Positions 1 through 10,610 of a DNA stretch of 28,760 nt are shown here, piece after piece. The notes below the pieces were generated by a model, which was not told the DNA's origin, made no database searches, and was given only the letters and a program-made list of their open reading frames with translations. This stretch comes from Trachelipus rathkii (Eukaryota; Arthropoda; Malacostraca; Isopoda; Trachelipodidae): assembly GCA_015478945.1 (NCBI GenBank), contig JABUQX010027553.1, positions 1-28,760 on the forward strand, written 5' to 3'. The first letter of the stretch is position 1, and each line of letters opens with the position of its first letter. The position numbers were made by a program, and so were the translations under genes.

Positions 1-1107
1 GTTATGTTAGTATGTCACTGTTGGGTGGGCTGCAATTGCTTGTTATTAAAACTCAATATTCAATCCGTCAAACAAGTCATTTCAGTTTCTACACATATAT
101 TACTAAATCTACATATTCCAGAATTATAAAACCATAGATTGATATATCTGCTTCTACAAGTAATATATTTTTTTTAATTTTTAAATTTCCTTCAAGGCAG
201 GTTATAAATAATCCAATCTTTCTATTCTAAATTTAAATAAGATAACTTTTATCAACTAATATCTAATCTAATGTATTGCGCGCGCTGATGTGTAGTTAAT
301 GTTGTTAGTTGTGACATGAAGTGTTGATAATTTGCTATGACTTTATAAGAATAAATAAATTATTAATGTGAATGTCGCCTAATAATAGTTGCTCAGTGCC
401 CCATTATATTATAATATATTAATATATATATATATAATATATATTATAAAACTATTAATTCCATATTTGAGCATAGAATATTAATATTAAAAGAATACGT
501 AATATCTTAATAATATTAATAAATATTATAATTATATAAGTATAAAAGATCATAAATATCTATATAATAATGATATTATATATATATAACTTATACCGGT
601 ATAATGATCAATAGTTTACGCAATTAAGGCGTATGTTAAGACGAAATATATCGATATTTTTCGATAATTGATAAAATTGTTTTAGTATTTATTAATATCT
701 AAAATTTGAAGGAGGAGAGAAAAGAAGACATTGATGCATGGTATAATCTCTTCAAATAATAAAATATATTAGCACTAACAAACAATTTTTTTCTTATTTC
801 ACTTTTCGGTCAATGAAGCCTCATAAATCTTATAGGTAATAATTAAATCGAGTTGTATCACTCACTAAAAACACTAGCATAACCTGTACTGATTTTTCGA
901 ACGTAAAAAAGATCGAAATAAATATATGAAAAACCAACCAACAACACTCGCCTACGGGAATAAATTGTAGACAATTTTTTACTACCAAAAAGAATGGCAT
1001 CAATACCCATATTCAAAAACAGTCGTTCTTTTTTAAAAAATATCGATTTGTTTTTTAACTTACCCTTAATCTCGAATACAATTACCAATACGTATATAAT
1101 TATATAA
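1..1107. other. AT-rich gene-free stretch
   Basis: I see no supportable gene here. The stretch holds short TA runs (about 405-600), a GCGCGC patch near 278-283, and several AATAAA-like hexamers that are expected by chance at this composition. The only sizeable open frame, on the minus strand at 858-1088, is rich in Phe, Lys and Ile and looks like a chance frame in AT-rich DNA. Confidence 0.6.
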
Positions 1108-1280
1108 CTTTAAGTATATATATATATATATATATATATTATAACGTATATATATCCTATATATAGTATATATATATAACATATATATACTATATATATA
1201 TATATATGAGTATATATATATATATATTAATATATTAATATATATATATTATTATAATTTAATATATTATAATATATATA
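1108..1280. repeat. TA microsatellite block
   Basis: An almost pure alternation of T and A is interrupted by a few single G or C bases. It can form hairpins or cruciforms anywhere along its length. It ends abruptly at a mixed-composition segment beginning near 1,281. Confidence 0.9.
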
Positions 1281-1950
1281 CATGTGAAGCGGCATGCCGT
1301 TATGGCCTATACCCGGTTGCAGGTTTGGACGTCAAACCACCCATTTTATACAAACTTGCTAGTTTAGTGTGCAACTATTTAATTATATTTTTATTCTTTT
1401 AATTTTTTTTAGTAGGATAAATATATAAGAAATAAATTTGTGATCAGTTTTTTTAGTACTTCCAATGATTTATATTTAAATGAAAAAAAAACGTTCATCA
1501 AACTTTTTAGTTAGTTTCCAAAATCGTCAAACCAACTATTGATTGTTGCAGAAAACTGTGTATCAAATCAGCTAAAGCCCCTAATTATAGATTGTTCAGC
1601 AGTAAATAATTGTTAAGTGTGAAAAATATTGATAACCGCGTTGGATACGTACTTCTAAGGTTATATAACCTAACAATTGCTGTTTCATAATATCAAAAAA
1701 GGAACCCAACATCGCTTTTGCGTGCTTGTTACAAACAGGATAAATTCAAATTTATACATACGAAAACAAATTCAGAGAATAAATTTGTCATACTATACTC
1801 CAATGAGTTCGCAATAAATTTAAAATAATAAACCACCCCGGGATGATTTTATTTTTTCATTACGGGATACGGCGAACGAAAACGATATATGTATGTTATG
1901 TTTGGGTTTGAGTCATGATCCTTTGCTTTATTTAAAGTCATTTATAATAT
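1281..1950. other. Gene-free AT-rich stretch
   Basis: A short GC-richer patch (about 1,284-1,345) follows the TA block and is then replaced by AT-rich DNA. No open frame, splice-bounded exon or RNA gene is recognisable. Confidence 0.5.
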
Positions 1951-1978
1951 TATCTCTCTCTCTCTCTCATCTCTCATA
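1950..1978. repeat. CT microsatellite
   Basis: A run of CT dinucleotides, broken once by an A, directly abuts the next TA block. Such polypyrimidine tracts are common simple repeats, and no acceptor-like exon follows it. Confidence 0.8.
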
Positions 1979-2166
1979 TATATATATTATAATATATATA
2001 AATATATACTTAGATTACTATTAAATATATATACAGGTATTATATAATAATATATTATATAATATATATATTTATTAAATATTAATATATAATAGTATTA
2101 TATAATATTATATATATATATTATCAATACTATATTATAATATAATATATTATATAATATATATAT
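1978..2166. repeat. TA-rich microsatellite block
   Basis: The block is nearly free of G and C and consists of ATATAT and ATTATA units. It lies just outside the left copy of an inverted 14-bp match (2,180-2,193 with 2,654-2,667). Another TA block lies outside the right copy. Confidence 0.85.
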
Positions 2167-2690
2167 GTCTCTATGTCGCATTATCCGCCTCCAGGAGCGT
2201 ATCTTCTTTGCGATATATTTTTTTATTCGTTTACAACTTTAAAAATCGAATTTAAAGTGCTTGAAAACTCTCTTGGGTAAATATGCATTTTTATTTACTA
2301 TTCGTACATTTTTATTTTTAACAATGCAAGAGTAAGATAAATAACGAGGACCTCAAACAAGCTGGCAAAATATAGTTCAGTTTAATAAAGGTCCTATCTT
2401 AGAGAGTTTGAGTTAGTTTAAATAAATTTTAACTATACAAAGCACAAAGGTATAGCCTATGAGTTTTAAATTATAGTTCAAGACTGTATTGAACTTTTTT
2501 TTCTTTTAAATATTCTTTGGGAGGTTATTTGCAACCTTTAAATAATCAATATTTAAAAAAAAGAAATTTAGGCATTTTCACCTTCAATTTATATGAAAAT
2601 ATTCCTTAATACATACCAACTTGATGATTTATAATATAATATATCTGAGGAGGTGGAGGCGGATAATTCGAACATTTAGATGTCCCATAG
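2167..2690. repeat. Candidate imperfect inverted repeat, centre about 2,400
   Basis: ATTATCCGCCTCCA at 2,180-2,193 recurs as its exact reverse complement at 2,654-2,667. Nearer the middle, AGGACC at 2,347-2,352 mirrors GGTCCT at 2,390-2,395. The intervening DNA is AT-rich and aligns poorly, so only these anchors are firm. No gene is visible between them. Confidence 0.4.
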
Positions 2691-2775
2691 TATAATAATA
2701 TATATATAATGCTAATATATATATATATTATTAATATATGTAATATGAATATAAATATATATATATATTCACATT
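2691..2775. repeat. TA microsatellite block
   Basis: Short ATATAT and ATTAAT runs flank the outer right end of the candidate inverted repeat centred near 2,400. Confidence 0.8.
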
Positions 2776-2861
2776 ACAATATATTAGGTAAAAATATTTC
2801 AATATGTATGTTCTATTATATATAAATATTATAGGGACACAACTTAAAAAAGTATTCTAGT

Positions 2862-2938
2862 GATTCGGCTTCTATTCGGCCAAAATGCCGAATATTCGGT
2901 ATTCGGCTTGGTAGTTGCGTAACTATTCGGGCCGAATA
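2862..2938. repeat. ATTCGG / CCGAAT clustered motif
   Basis: The heptamer TATTCGG and its reverse complement CCGAATA occur repeatedly within about 75 bases. They include the perfect 12-bp palindrome CCGAATATTCGG at 2,888-2,899. Clusters of short self-complementary words like this resemble subterminal repeats of DNA transposons, but no terminal repeat or target duplication could be defined. A degenerate related cluster in the opposite orientation lies at 7,799-7,905. Confidence 0.55.
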
Positions 2939-3061
2939 ATTGAGCGTTTATATAACAATAAAAATTACTCCCAGATTCTCGATATATTCTTAAATTTAAA
3001 AATATTACAACTCTAAGAAAACTGAAGTTTCAAGAAGATTTAAAATATAGCCAAAATTTTA

Positions 3062-3490
3062 AGCCAATAGGCGAATAATCTTATGCTCATTTGTCCGATT
3101 ATCTATTAAGGCCTATTGGGATACATTTTTTTCAAATTCTAAAAAATAGAATTCATTTTAGTGAACGGATAATGGACAAACATGAGTTAGCTGTAATTAA
3201 TTAGGATTGAGTTGGCTTGCTAAATCAATTTCATTTTTATTCACATAGTGTGACAAAACATATTATGCAATTCACGAATTCATAATATGTTGTCGAGAAG
3301 TTAGTGTTAACGATAATTTTATTTACTTGCAAGTAAGCATAATCCTCTCATATTTTACACCAATTTCAGCAACGGTCAAGCTGTGACATAAGAGTTTTAT
3401 AAGAATCATTACAGATGCAGCTTAAGAATGTCAAAAGATCCAATTAAAATTAAATTAATATACCATTTCTACATGCCTTGAACTGATTTA
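3062..3490. repeat. Imperfect palindrome, centre about 3,274
   Basis: The core is a strong hairpin. ACATATTATG at 3,258-3,267 pairs exactly with CATAATATGT at 3,281-3,290, and AATTC/GAATT continue the stem to a 2-nt loop with one bulged base. Outside the core, TTGCT-containing DNA near 3,215 mirrors CTTGCAAG near 3,328 with gaps. The outer arms are weaker and could partly reflect AT bias. No gene is visible. Confidence 0.55.
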
Positions 3491-3779
3491 TTTTGAATAT
3501 TTGTGCTGTAATAAGGATTAATATACCAATTTTTACTTGCCATTTATCTTCATTTAATCCATCCATAGGCTACTGAAGCAATCAGTAAAATAATAAATGG
3601 TGGGACTGTATAATTTTCAGTGGCATAAATAAAAGAAGCTGTTCTCTAGCTTCGTTTACAGATCAATCTAAAAAATAACAAGTACATTAAAAAAGATGAT
3701 TATAAATAATAATATATATATATAAATATAACTCAGATATCGTTACATATTGTATAATCCCCTTCCAAAAGGTCCAGCC

Positions 3780-4560
3780 GCATCTACACTTCGTTGCACA
3801 TAAGCTTTGCCTACCGTAATTACCTAGGTCTTCAAATTTCACATTGGAATCTTGCAAAAAACTATTCTATGAAAAACTAATGACTTTCTTCTCCAAAGAA
3901 AATTAAATAATTTTTCATCTTCATCTTTCATTCCGCACTTTCTGGCATTTGCTAAATATGCCACATAATTAGTTTATGACGCAAAAGAGAATTACAGTAA
4001 CAATATCTTTTATCATCACCTTCAAAATAGTTATTAGTAAATTGTGAAAAGAGTATATTGACTTTATCATAGCATTTTTCTCTATACTGAAGTTAATTAC
4101 ATATTTCCCAACCATTTATCTAAAGGATCTTAGGAAAGATTTTCCATTTATTCACTCTTTAAAAGGTAAATGTTTTTAAAGAATAAATTGTTAATGGACA
4201 TCAAAATCGTCATTACAGATAAAGATAAAATGAGAAGTGAAAAAGAACAAACGAAATTCTTACTGACGTATTTAATATATAATATTTATGTACATAAAAT
4301 GTCATGATATAAGGCTTACTAGTAACAGGATAAAGTAGTCCTATGAAAAGAAAATTAATACCAAAATATAAATAACTAAAGTTTGCCTTATACGTGAATT
4401 TGAACCAGCAGATGTAGAAAGAATCAATAGTAGATTAAATTAACCCTTTCAACTTGGGTGGGAAAAAAATACTTATCGTTATCTTTGAATTAAATTTTTT
4501 ATGCACTATATTGAAAGAAACTTTTACATAACCTATATAACCATATCCCAGTCATCCAAC
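3780..4560. repeat. Imperfect palindrome, centre about 4,169
   Basis: CTTTAAAA at 4,157-4,164 mirrors TTTTAAAG at 4,174-4,181. Farther out, ACCATTTATC at 4,111-4,120 mirrors GATAAAATGA at 4,224-4,233 with the same centre, at 8 of 10 or better. Looser mirrored similarity continues to roughly 3,920 and 4,445. The arms are divergent, with many small gaps. No gene is supportable in this interval. Confidence 0.4.
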
Positions 4561-5110
4561 CGTTACCAATGCTAGTCTCGGAAAGTTAGAACTATTTAGA
4601 ACACAGAGTGAGAAGATCACTATTATTGAAGCACCACAGAGGATGACAATAGCTTATTGATCGCCCTGAAAATGAGGAGGTAATCTACTTTGAGATGCTC
4701 TGTCATTTCATTAATCCATTAAGCTTATTTTCCAAAATGGGATAGATACTTAGTTAAATATCTTTAACTACGAAACTTTTTCATTGAATTTGTCATTTAA
4801 TTATTTGTTTCGATATGAGTTGCTATATTGGTAAGAAAGTATTATTTACTTTTTGCGTCATTACTTTGATATTAACACTGAGTAAACATTGAAAATTCGG
4901 ATCGGGTTCTGGATGCAATGGATGTATTGATTGTTGCTGATTCCAAGAAAATGTAATCCGGTTTTTGCGTCCATATCACATCGGCATTTCGTGAGTATTT
5001 TGTGTTTAACACAGATTTGTAAAATTTTTATGATTTTACCTCTTTTTTCAAGAGTAGCTAGGTACTAGATTATATTCTTAAGCTATCCAACCTGCAACTA
5101 ATTGAAATAT
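4561..5110. other. Gene-free AT-rich stretch
   Basis: Unique-looking AT-rich DNA. I see no credible reading frame, RNA gene or repeat unit. Confidence 0.45.
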
Positions 5111-5222
5111 CACAGTTATATTATATATATATATATTATAATATATATATATAGTATATATATATACGTATTAATATATAATATATATATTATATAATAT
5201 TATATTATACATATAATTTAAG
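5111..5222. repeat. TA microsatellite block
   Basis: Alternating TA with a few interruptions marks the left border of the more GC-rich domain that begins near 5,230. Confidence 0.85.
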
Positions 5223-5229
5223 TTAGAGC

Positions 5230-7720
5230 CCGACAATATTAAATAACAGAAGTATTATATAGCTGTATATATATGGATTTATTGTGAAGGGAGAGAAACT
5301 CGACAAGTGTCGGCCAATATTCATCGAGTTATTTCGCTTTTTGATGCGTGATAATACGCGTTACAAATCATTAGTAAGCAGCTCATGAGGAGCAACTACG
5401 CACAAGGCACTGTGAATATTAATGGGAGGCATAAAAGGAGCAAACAATAATATGAAGTTAGACACACATGATCGAGAGGTATTTCGCTAGAGTTGGATAA
5501 TAATCAGCATACCCTACTAGTATTGCTCCGGTGAGTGGTAGTAAACGTTCTCTTTCGTAGTACATCATTCTGCTTGCACCATGCGCCATTTTCATGGGTC
5601 TCAATGTGCGTCTACGCTGACCGATCTCAAAACTCTAACCTCGGACATGTATTACAATTGCCTAAAGGCCAAATCCACCATATTTTTGACTGTATACCCA
5701 CCCTGTTATTGTCGTCTGTGGTGTACGCGTAGTCTCCTAAGGCCTCTAGCATTGAAGTCTTTTACAGATAACCATCTAGAAGCGTTCACCCTTGCTATCA
5801 TCTACTTAACATCGCTCTAGAAGTTATCCGGAAAATTTATCTTAGGGTGGTGAGGGAATGTAACAGTTAGTGTCTCTTTTCTTAGTATCTTCAGTGCTTA
5901 CATCCTAGTGATGAATGAAAATCATTGTTCTACAGCAGGTTCCTCTGTTAACAATGTAGTGTTCTCGGCTTTCCATTGTTCTTGCTGCGCCAGAAATCTG
6001 TCGCTTAATCATACTGTGAGAAAAAAGAGAAGATCCACGCTCTGGTTTCCTCATAGCACAGTTTCATGTTTGTAGCATCATCTCGTTTCATAGAGCGTTT
6101 TCATTCGGCGTATTTTTGCGGGCCATCAAATAGTTATCCCAGCTTTTTTCTTCTTCGTCACGCAAGACAGCCGTTGAGCATATTATAGTCGGAAAGCATT
6201 GCGATCTCTAGCAGAATCGTTAGCTCTGGTATCCCCAAGGGCACCTTCATCCAAATTCGTTTCATCAAACCAAGATTTTATGTGTTATTATGATACCGCC
6301 CCTTGTTCAGAGTAAGATCTCATGTCTTCTCCATCTACATGTGTACAAAGTCTTGCGTGTCTCACACGTACGACACCTGTCTCTTTAGCCAATCAATCTT
6401 GGCGTACATAGGTTTCCCTCGGTGGCCTTCTCTTTTGGTTCCCAAGTGATCCTGTATGCCCGCCCGCGATGCTTCCCAACTACTATCAGAATATAGCACC
6501 TATCGTGTCTCTATCATTGGAGACGAAACACTGCTGTGGGACACTTGATTCCCTGAGAGCTCAAAATTTATGTTTTACCGATGTTTGAAGGATCAGACGC
6601 TACTATCTTGACCATCCATGTACCAGATATTTAGCCTCTCCAACACTGCGTCCTTGATTTTTGCATACTTCCATTTTTTACGTTACTGATTTTTCAGGTC
6701 GATTACGGCGTAAGTTTAATCCTACTGGAATCCGAAGCTGCATACCTGTTTGCCGATTGTATGTAAACAACACACACCTTTTATGACGTGCTCTTTGATG
6801 GATAATAGGTTTTTTACCCTTCTATAGAAAGCAGTGTTCGCCACTCACCTGCATCGTAGCTGGGTTCGAGTCCCAAGCGAAGTATTAGGCCTGCCAACTT
6901 CACTTGCAGATACCACATAAGAGTTACCTCTTGACTTGGTAAAGATCGCTTCCGGCATAAGCTCTGCTTCTCTTTACGTATAAAAATGTTACTTTTTGTA
7001 CCTTATGGTCCAGAAGCAACTTTTTTAATGCAATACCTCGAAGCTCAGCAGCTTCAGGACAACTTCGCAAAATAGCAACTCTCATGTACAAGAGATTCTG
7101 TCTTCCAGTTTCGACACCTATGGGGAGATCTGGGTTAGGTCATGCGGCTTGGACCAATGAGCGGACCATCCGATCAAGTATATTCAAGACTATGGTATGT
7201 ATAGTGACATCATCCATGGACATTGGCAATCTTCATAATAATACTATAGTAGACGTTCACTTAAAGTTTAGTGACCATCCTGATTCTACCGGAAAGATTT
7301 CAGTTAGAGTGGTGCCGCAGTTAAAATTTTCTTTTGAAATACGTTATTACTGATTATGCGGAAAGTGTGTCGGTATATAGGTAGAACGTTCGTATGACGC
7401 CTAGGCTCGACCTAGACCTTGAGTCGCTCCACTATAATATTATCGAAATCACTTGTCCGAATTCCTAGGGAATTATTGTGACAAATGGCAAAATACCCGA
7501 GAGATCTTCTTTATTTAGATTGCATCTAATCCAACGGGATCAGTTGGAAATCTTACAGCAAATCCGAATATATAGTCTACTAGTGGAATCTGAAGCCACC
7601 ATTTACAGCTGAGATTTTATCTACACCTTAATGTATAATATACTTGCTTTACAATTACTAGAAGTGAGTTCCATTCCAAGAAAAATTTAACACCTTTATT
7701 TGTTAACACAGTTGTTTAAG
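5230..7720. other. GC-richer domain of unknown nature
   Basis: Base composition is visibly more balanced here than in the flanks and homopolymer runs are few, so the segment looks like foreign or formerly coding DNA. Frames of 65 to 89 codons exist on the plus strand at 5,535-5,732, 5,581-5,820 and 7,084-7,353. None has a recognisable domain, a clear start context or splice borders. Weak mirrored similarity about 6,068 and 7,153 was seen but rests on matches of 4 to 7 bases. A decayed transposable element is possible, but I cannot assign a family. Confidence 0.35.
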
Positions 7721-7798
7721 TTTCTTTATTTTCCCGTAAAATCTAGAGTTGATTGAGAGCCGACTTTGGAATAAACTAATTCACCGTCAAATAGCAAG

Positions 7799-7905
7799 TA
7801 GATTATTTCGGCCTGAATAATATTTTCGGTATTCGTTCCAGAATACTGATTAGTATCTCGAAATAATTCGTTTATTTTCGGTAATTTCGCTTTTTCACTT
7901 TTCGG
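7799..7905. repeat. Degenerate TTCGG / CCGAA cluster
   Basis: Repeated TTTCGG, GTATTCG and TTTTCGG words are spread over about 105 bases. In reverse complement they resemble the ATTCGG cluster at 2,862-2,938, sharing a CCGAAT-type block followed by GAATACC-like words. The two may be ends of related elements, but the similarity is patchy. Confidence 0.35.
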
Positions 7906-7919
7906 CACATTCCTAATAT

Positions 7920-8340
7920 ATTATATTAATTGTAGTTGTGAGAAGTTAGCAGATGGCATAACCACCTATATAATATATTGTTTACGACGATAAACTCGCC
8001 TCACTTAATTTTGATTATTAATATTTATACTATATAAATAGGTCTTATACCTTCTAGTAGGAATATAAATAATTATTAATATATATTATGAGCGAATCGG
8101 ATTGTCCCATATCATTAGTTATGGTTCCGATAAGTATATAGATTGTAATTGGTAAAATAGGATAATTACGGAGAGACCATACCTATACTATTAATATAGA
8201 AGTGAAATAGTATAATTTGGCACCGTAGATAAATTAATTATTAGGAGATTATGATTCGCCCCGTATGAGATATACTAAAGGTTTAGCTACTATAACAATA
8301 TATAACCTAATACAAAATTAGAATATAATAATAATATATA
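7920..8340. other. Gene-free AT-rich stretch
   Basis: Short TA runs and AT-rich unique DNA. I see no supportable gene or structured RNA. Confidence 0.45.
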
Positions 8341-8344
8341 TGAA

Positions 8345-8950
8345 TCACACAGAAATTGAAACGCCTCAGCACTAATTCTTTCCTCCGGATCACAAAACAA
8401 GACACAGTCACAACCTCACTTCATTTTATATTTTATTGGTTTTACACTAACTATAATTTATGCGTTCAGTTTTTCTATATCAAAGACAACATGCATTTTA
8501 GTATTATTTTTTACACCTCTTTACAAATTGTATGACTTATAAAATAACCTTTAAATAACATTATGTCAGTGCTTTTGAACCTGATGAAGCAACTTTTCAA
8601 TAGCGTCAGGCGAACATAAGTGTGTTTTTTTTATTTTTTAGATGTAGACTAAATTTTTCATCTATAAAAAATTATTGCTTGAAATTGCTTCATACCTGAG
8701 ATATTGATGACCTTTTTATCTAGATAATTTAAGAGAAGTTGCAAGTTATTGATGCTGAGTTGACTAGAAGAGATTCACGAAAATTTCTGGGTCATAATAT
8801 TTTTAATACAATGTTGTTTTTAACTAATTTTAATATTAGCACTCAGTTAAGCTCAATACGTACACGCTGCAGCAGCAAAATTTTCTTCTGGACATTACTA
8901 ATATGTATGCTGGAATATTTTTACTGATGTTTATGGGATGTGTGGAGAAT
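8345..8950. repeat. Imperfect palindrome, centre about 8,640
   Basis: ATGAAGCAA at 8,584-8,592 has its exact reverse complement at 8,685-8,693. Closer in, TTTTTTAGATG ending at 8,644 mirrors CATCTATAAAAAA from 8,659 with a 2-nt bulge. Similarity continues outward with gaps toward 8,385 and 8,893. The outer part is divergent. The 62-codon plus-strand frame at 8,739-8,927 lies inside one arm and has no recognisable features. Confidence 0.45.
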
Positions 8951-9800
8951 GAGAACTTTTCAACGACTGCGCCTTAGGTAGCGGTTTACCAACGGAAAGA
9001 CATAAAAGTTTAGTAATGTTGTGTGGGGTAAAAAAACGTTTCCGCATATATATAAGGAATGTGAGTATTATATATATCCTAGATGACCTATCCAAAAACC
9101 TGGAAATATTATAATATATAATTAATATAAGTAGATTTATAGAAAAATAGATTGAAATATATATTTTATTGTAGTAGTTTACCAGTATATAATATTGAAG
9201 TAATAGAAATGAGTAAAATTAGTGAGTAATATAAGTAAATGTAGAAGTATATTATCAACCAAATTATGATGCACGGTAGTATATATATTATATAATTGCG
9301 TAAGCTCGTGCGCACAAATCCTAGATCAGACCCAGGCACATTGATACTTTTTCTCAGAGATATTATTTTTAAGAATACAATTGACAATTTTAAATGGAAT
9401 GGTAATTTCCTTAAGATTTGGTGAAGAGAAACTGTGAGGAATAACTGTCGATATAGCTGTCTGGAGGACTTTTGCTTTGCTTTCTAATTTGCGTTAAAAA
9501 AAAAAACCATTGGTTTTATAAATTATTTTCTTTACTAATTTTAATAAAGGAAAAAAATTTTCTTTAATAATATGAAATTTATTAATTCAAATATATTCAG
9601 CTTATTACTTAGAAACAATTAATAATTGATGTGAGAATGATTAAATATATGAAATAATAATAATAATTAATTATATAATTAGAGTAATAATAATGATAAT
9701 ACACAATAATATATAATAATAATAATAATAATTTGAGATAGAAATAATATAATAAATTAATTAGTATATATTTTAATAATAAATAATGCCTTTAGATATG
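8951..9800. other. Gene-free AT-rich stretch with AAT-type repeats
   Basis: The first part is unique AT-rich DNA. From about 9,650 to 9,735 it is dominated by ATAATAATAATT-type triplet runs. The minus-strand frame at 9,166-9,387 encodes a Tyr/Ile/Leu-rich string typical of translated TA repeats and is not credible as a gene. Confidence 0.5.
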
Positions 9801-9814
9801 TTTTCTTACAATAT

Positions 9815-10610
9815 TTTTATCCTTCAATTCTAAAGTTGTTAATAGATAACTTTTCTCTATTCTTCTGTTCTACATCGGAATGATTTGAGCAAGTTATCGT
9901 TCTCTGATTTAATTGCCAACACCCTCTAGTTCTAACACTTACAGATAGAGATAAAATAATGTTTGCCTGAATTCTAATGGCGATGAGACACGTTATCAAA
10001 CTATCACAATTCTAACGTTATTAAGAGGGCAGTAAACCGCCCCACCCTGTGAACATTATATGGATGCGGGCACGATGGAGAGTAGTCAAACTTCAAACCT
10101 CAACCCCCTTATGTATTGGGAACGAAAACGTTTGCAAGTTGCTAAGGTTGATTACAAAACCTCACAAAAACATGACGTATGGAGTTGATAGACTCATCAC
10201 TGTATTAGACATAGCTTAGAAATGATGAGTACATTACGATACAATTTTCTCTTTGAGGTTTTGTTGGAGGCAAAGAATTATTTTGCCAGCTACATGAAAC
10301 AGCATCCTGAGCTAACTCCTACATGTCTACTTGGCTCTAGGCGGACAGAAGAACACGTACACGCGTAAAGAGATAGAGAAAGTTTACTAATTATTAAATT
10401 AACAATTTATATTTGTAAAACTAACAACTAATTTTATTAAAAATCATTATTTTTAAAGAATTATTGGATTGAACCTGAGTGCCTTCCATATTCAAGCTAC
10501 AGTATTCAAACGAGAATTTATTGGTTTATAGATATCATATAATATATGAAAATGAAAACTTGATATATATATATACCAAAAAACTAACAAAAAATAAAAT
10601 TTCATATGCG
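9815..10610. repeat. Imperfect palindrome, centre about 10,209
   Basis: Three anchors share one centre. ACTCATCA at 10,192-10,199 pairs with TGATGAGT at 10,223-10,230. CAAAACCTCA at 10,155-10,164 pairs with TGAGGTTTTG at 10,254-10,263. AATAATG at 9,955-9,961 pairs with CATTATT at 10,445-10,451. Between anchors the arms align with substitutions and small gaps, for roughly 400 bases per arm. No intact frame lies inside. Confidence 0.55.

Noticed and set aside
858..1088. 76-codon minus-strand frame
   Set aside because: It is rich in Phe, Lys, Ile and Ser with no domain, as expected from a chance frame in AT-rich DNA.
6180..6690. Minus-strand strings WFDETN and KYAKIKDAVLERL that recall pogo/Tigger-type transposases
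   Set aside because: The strings lie in short frames separated by many stops, the spacing match could be chance, and no third catalytic motif was found.
5270..6870. Inverted similarity about 6,068
   Set aside because: The best match is ACGCTCT with AGAGCGT. The rest rests on 4- to 6-base words with many gaps, too weak to list as a feature.
6864..6876. GGGTTCGAGTCCC resembling a tRNA T-arm
   Set aside because: No D-arm, anticodon arm or matching acceptor stem could be found in the preceding 75 bases.
6960..7345. Inverted similarity about 7,153
   Set aside because: Only short gapped matches; not distinguishable from chance without a computed null.
9166..9387. 73-codon minus-strand frame resembling a membrane segment
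   Set aside because: Its hydrophobic Ile/Leu/Tyr run comes from TA-rich DNA. There is no start context or conserved neighbour.
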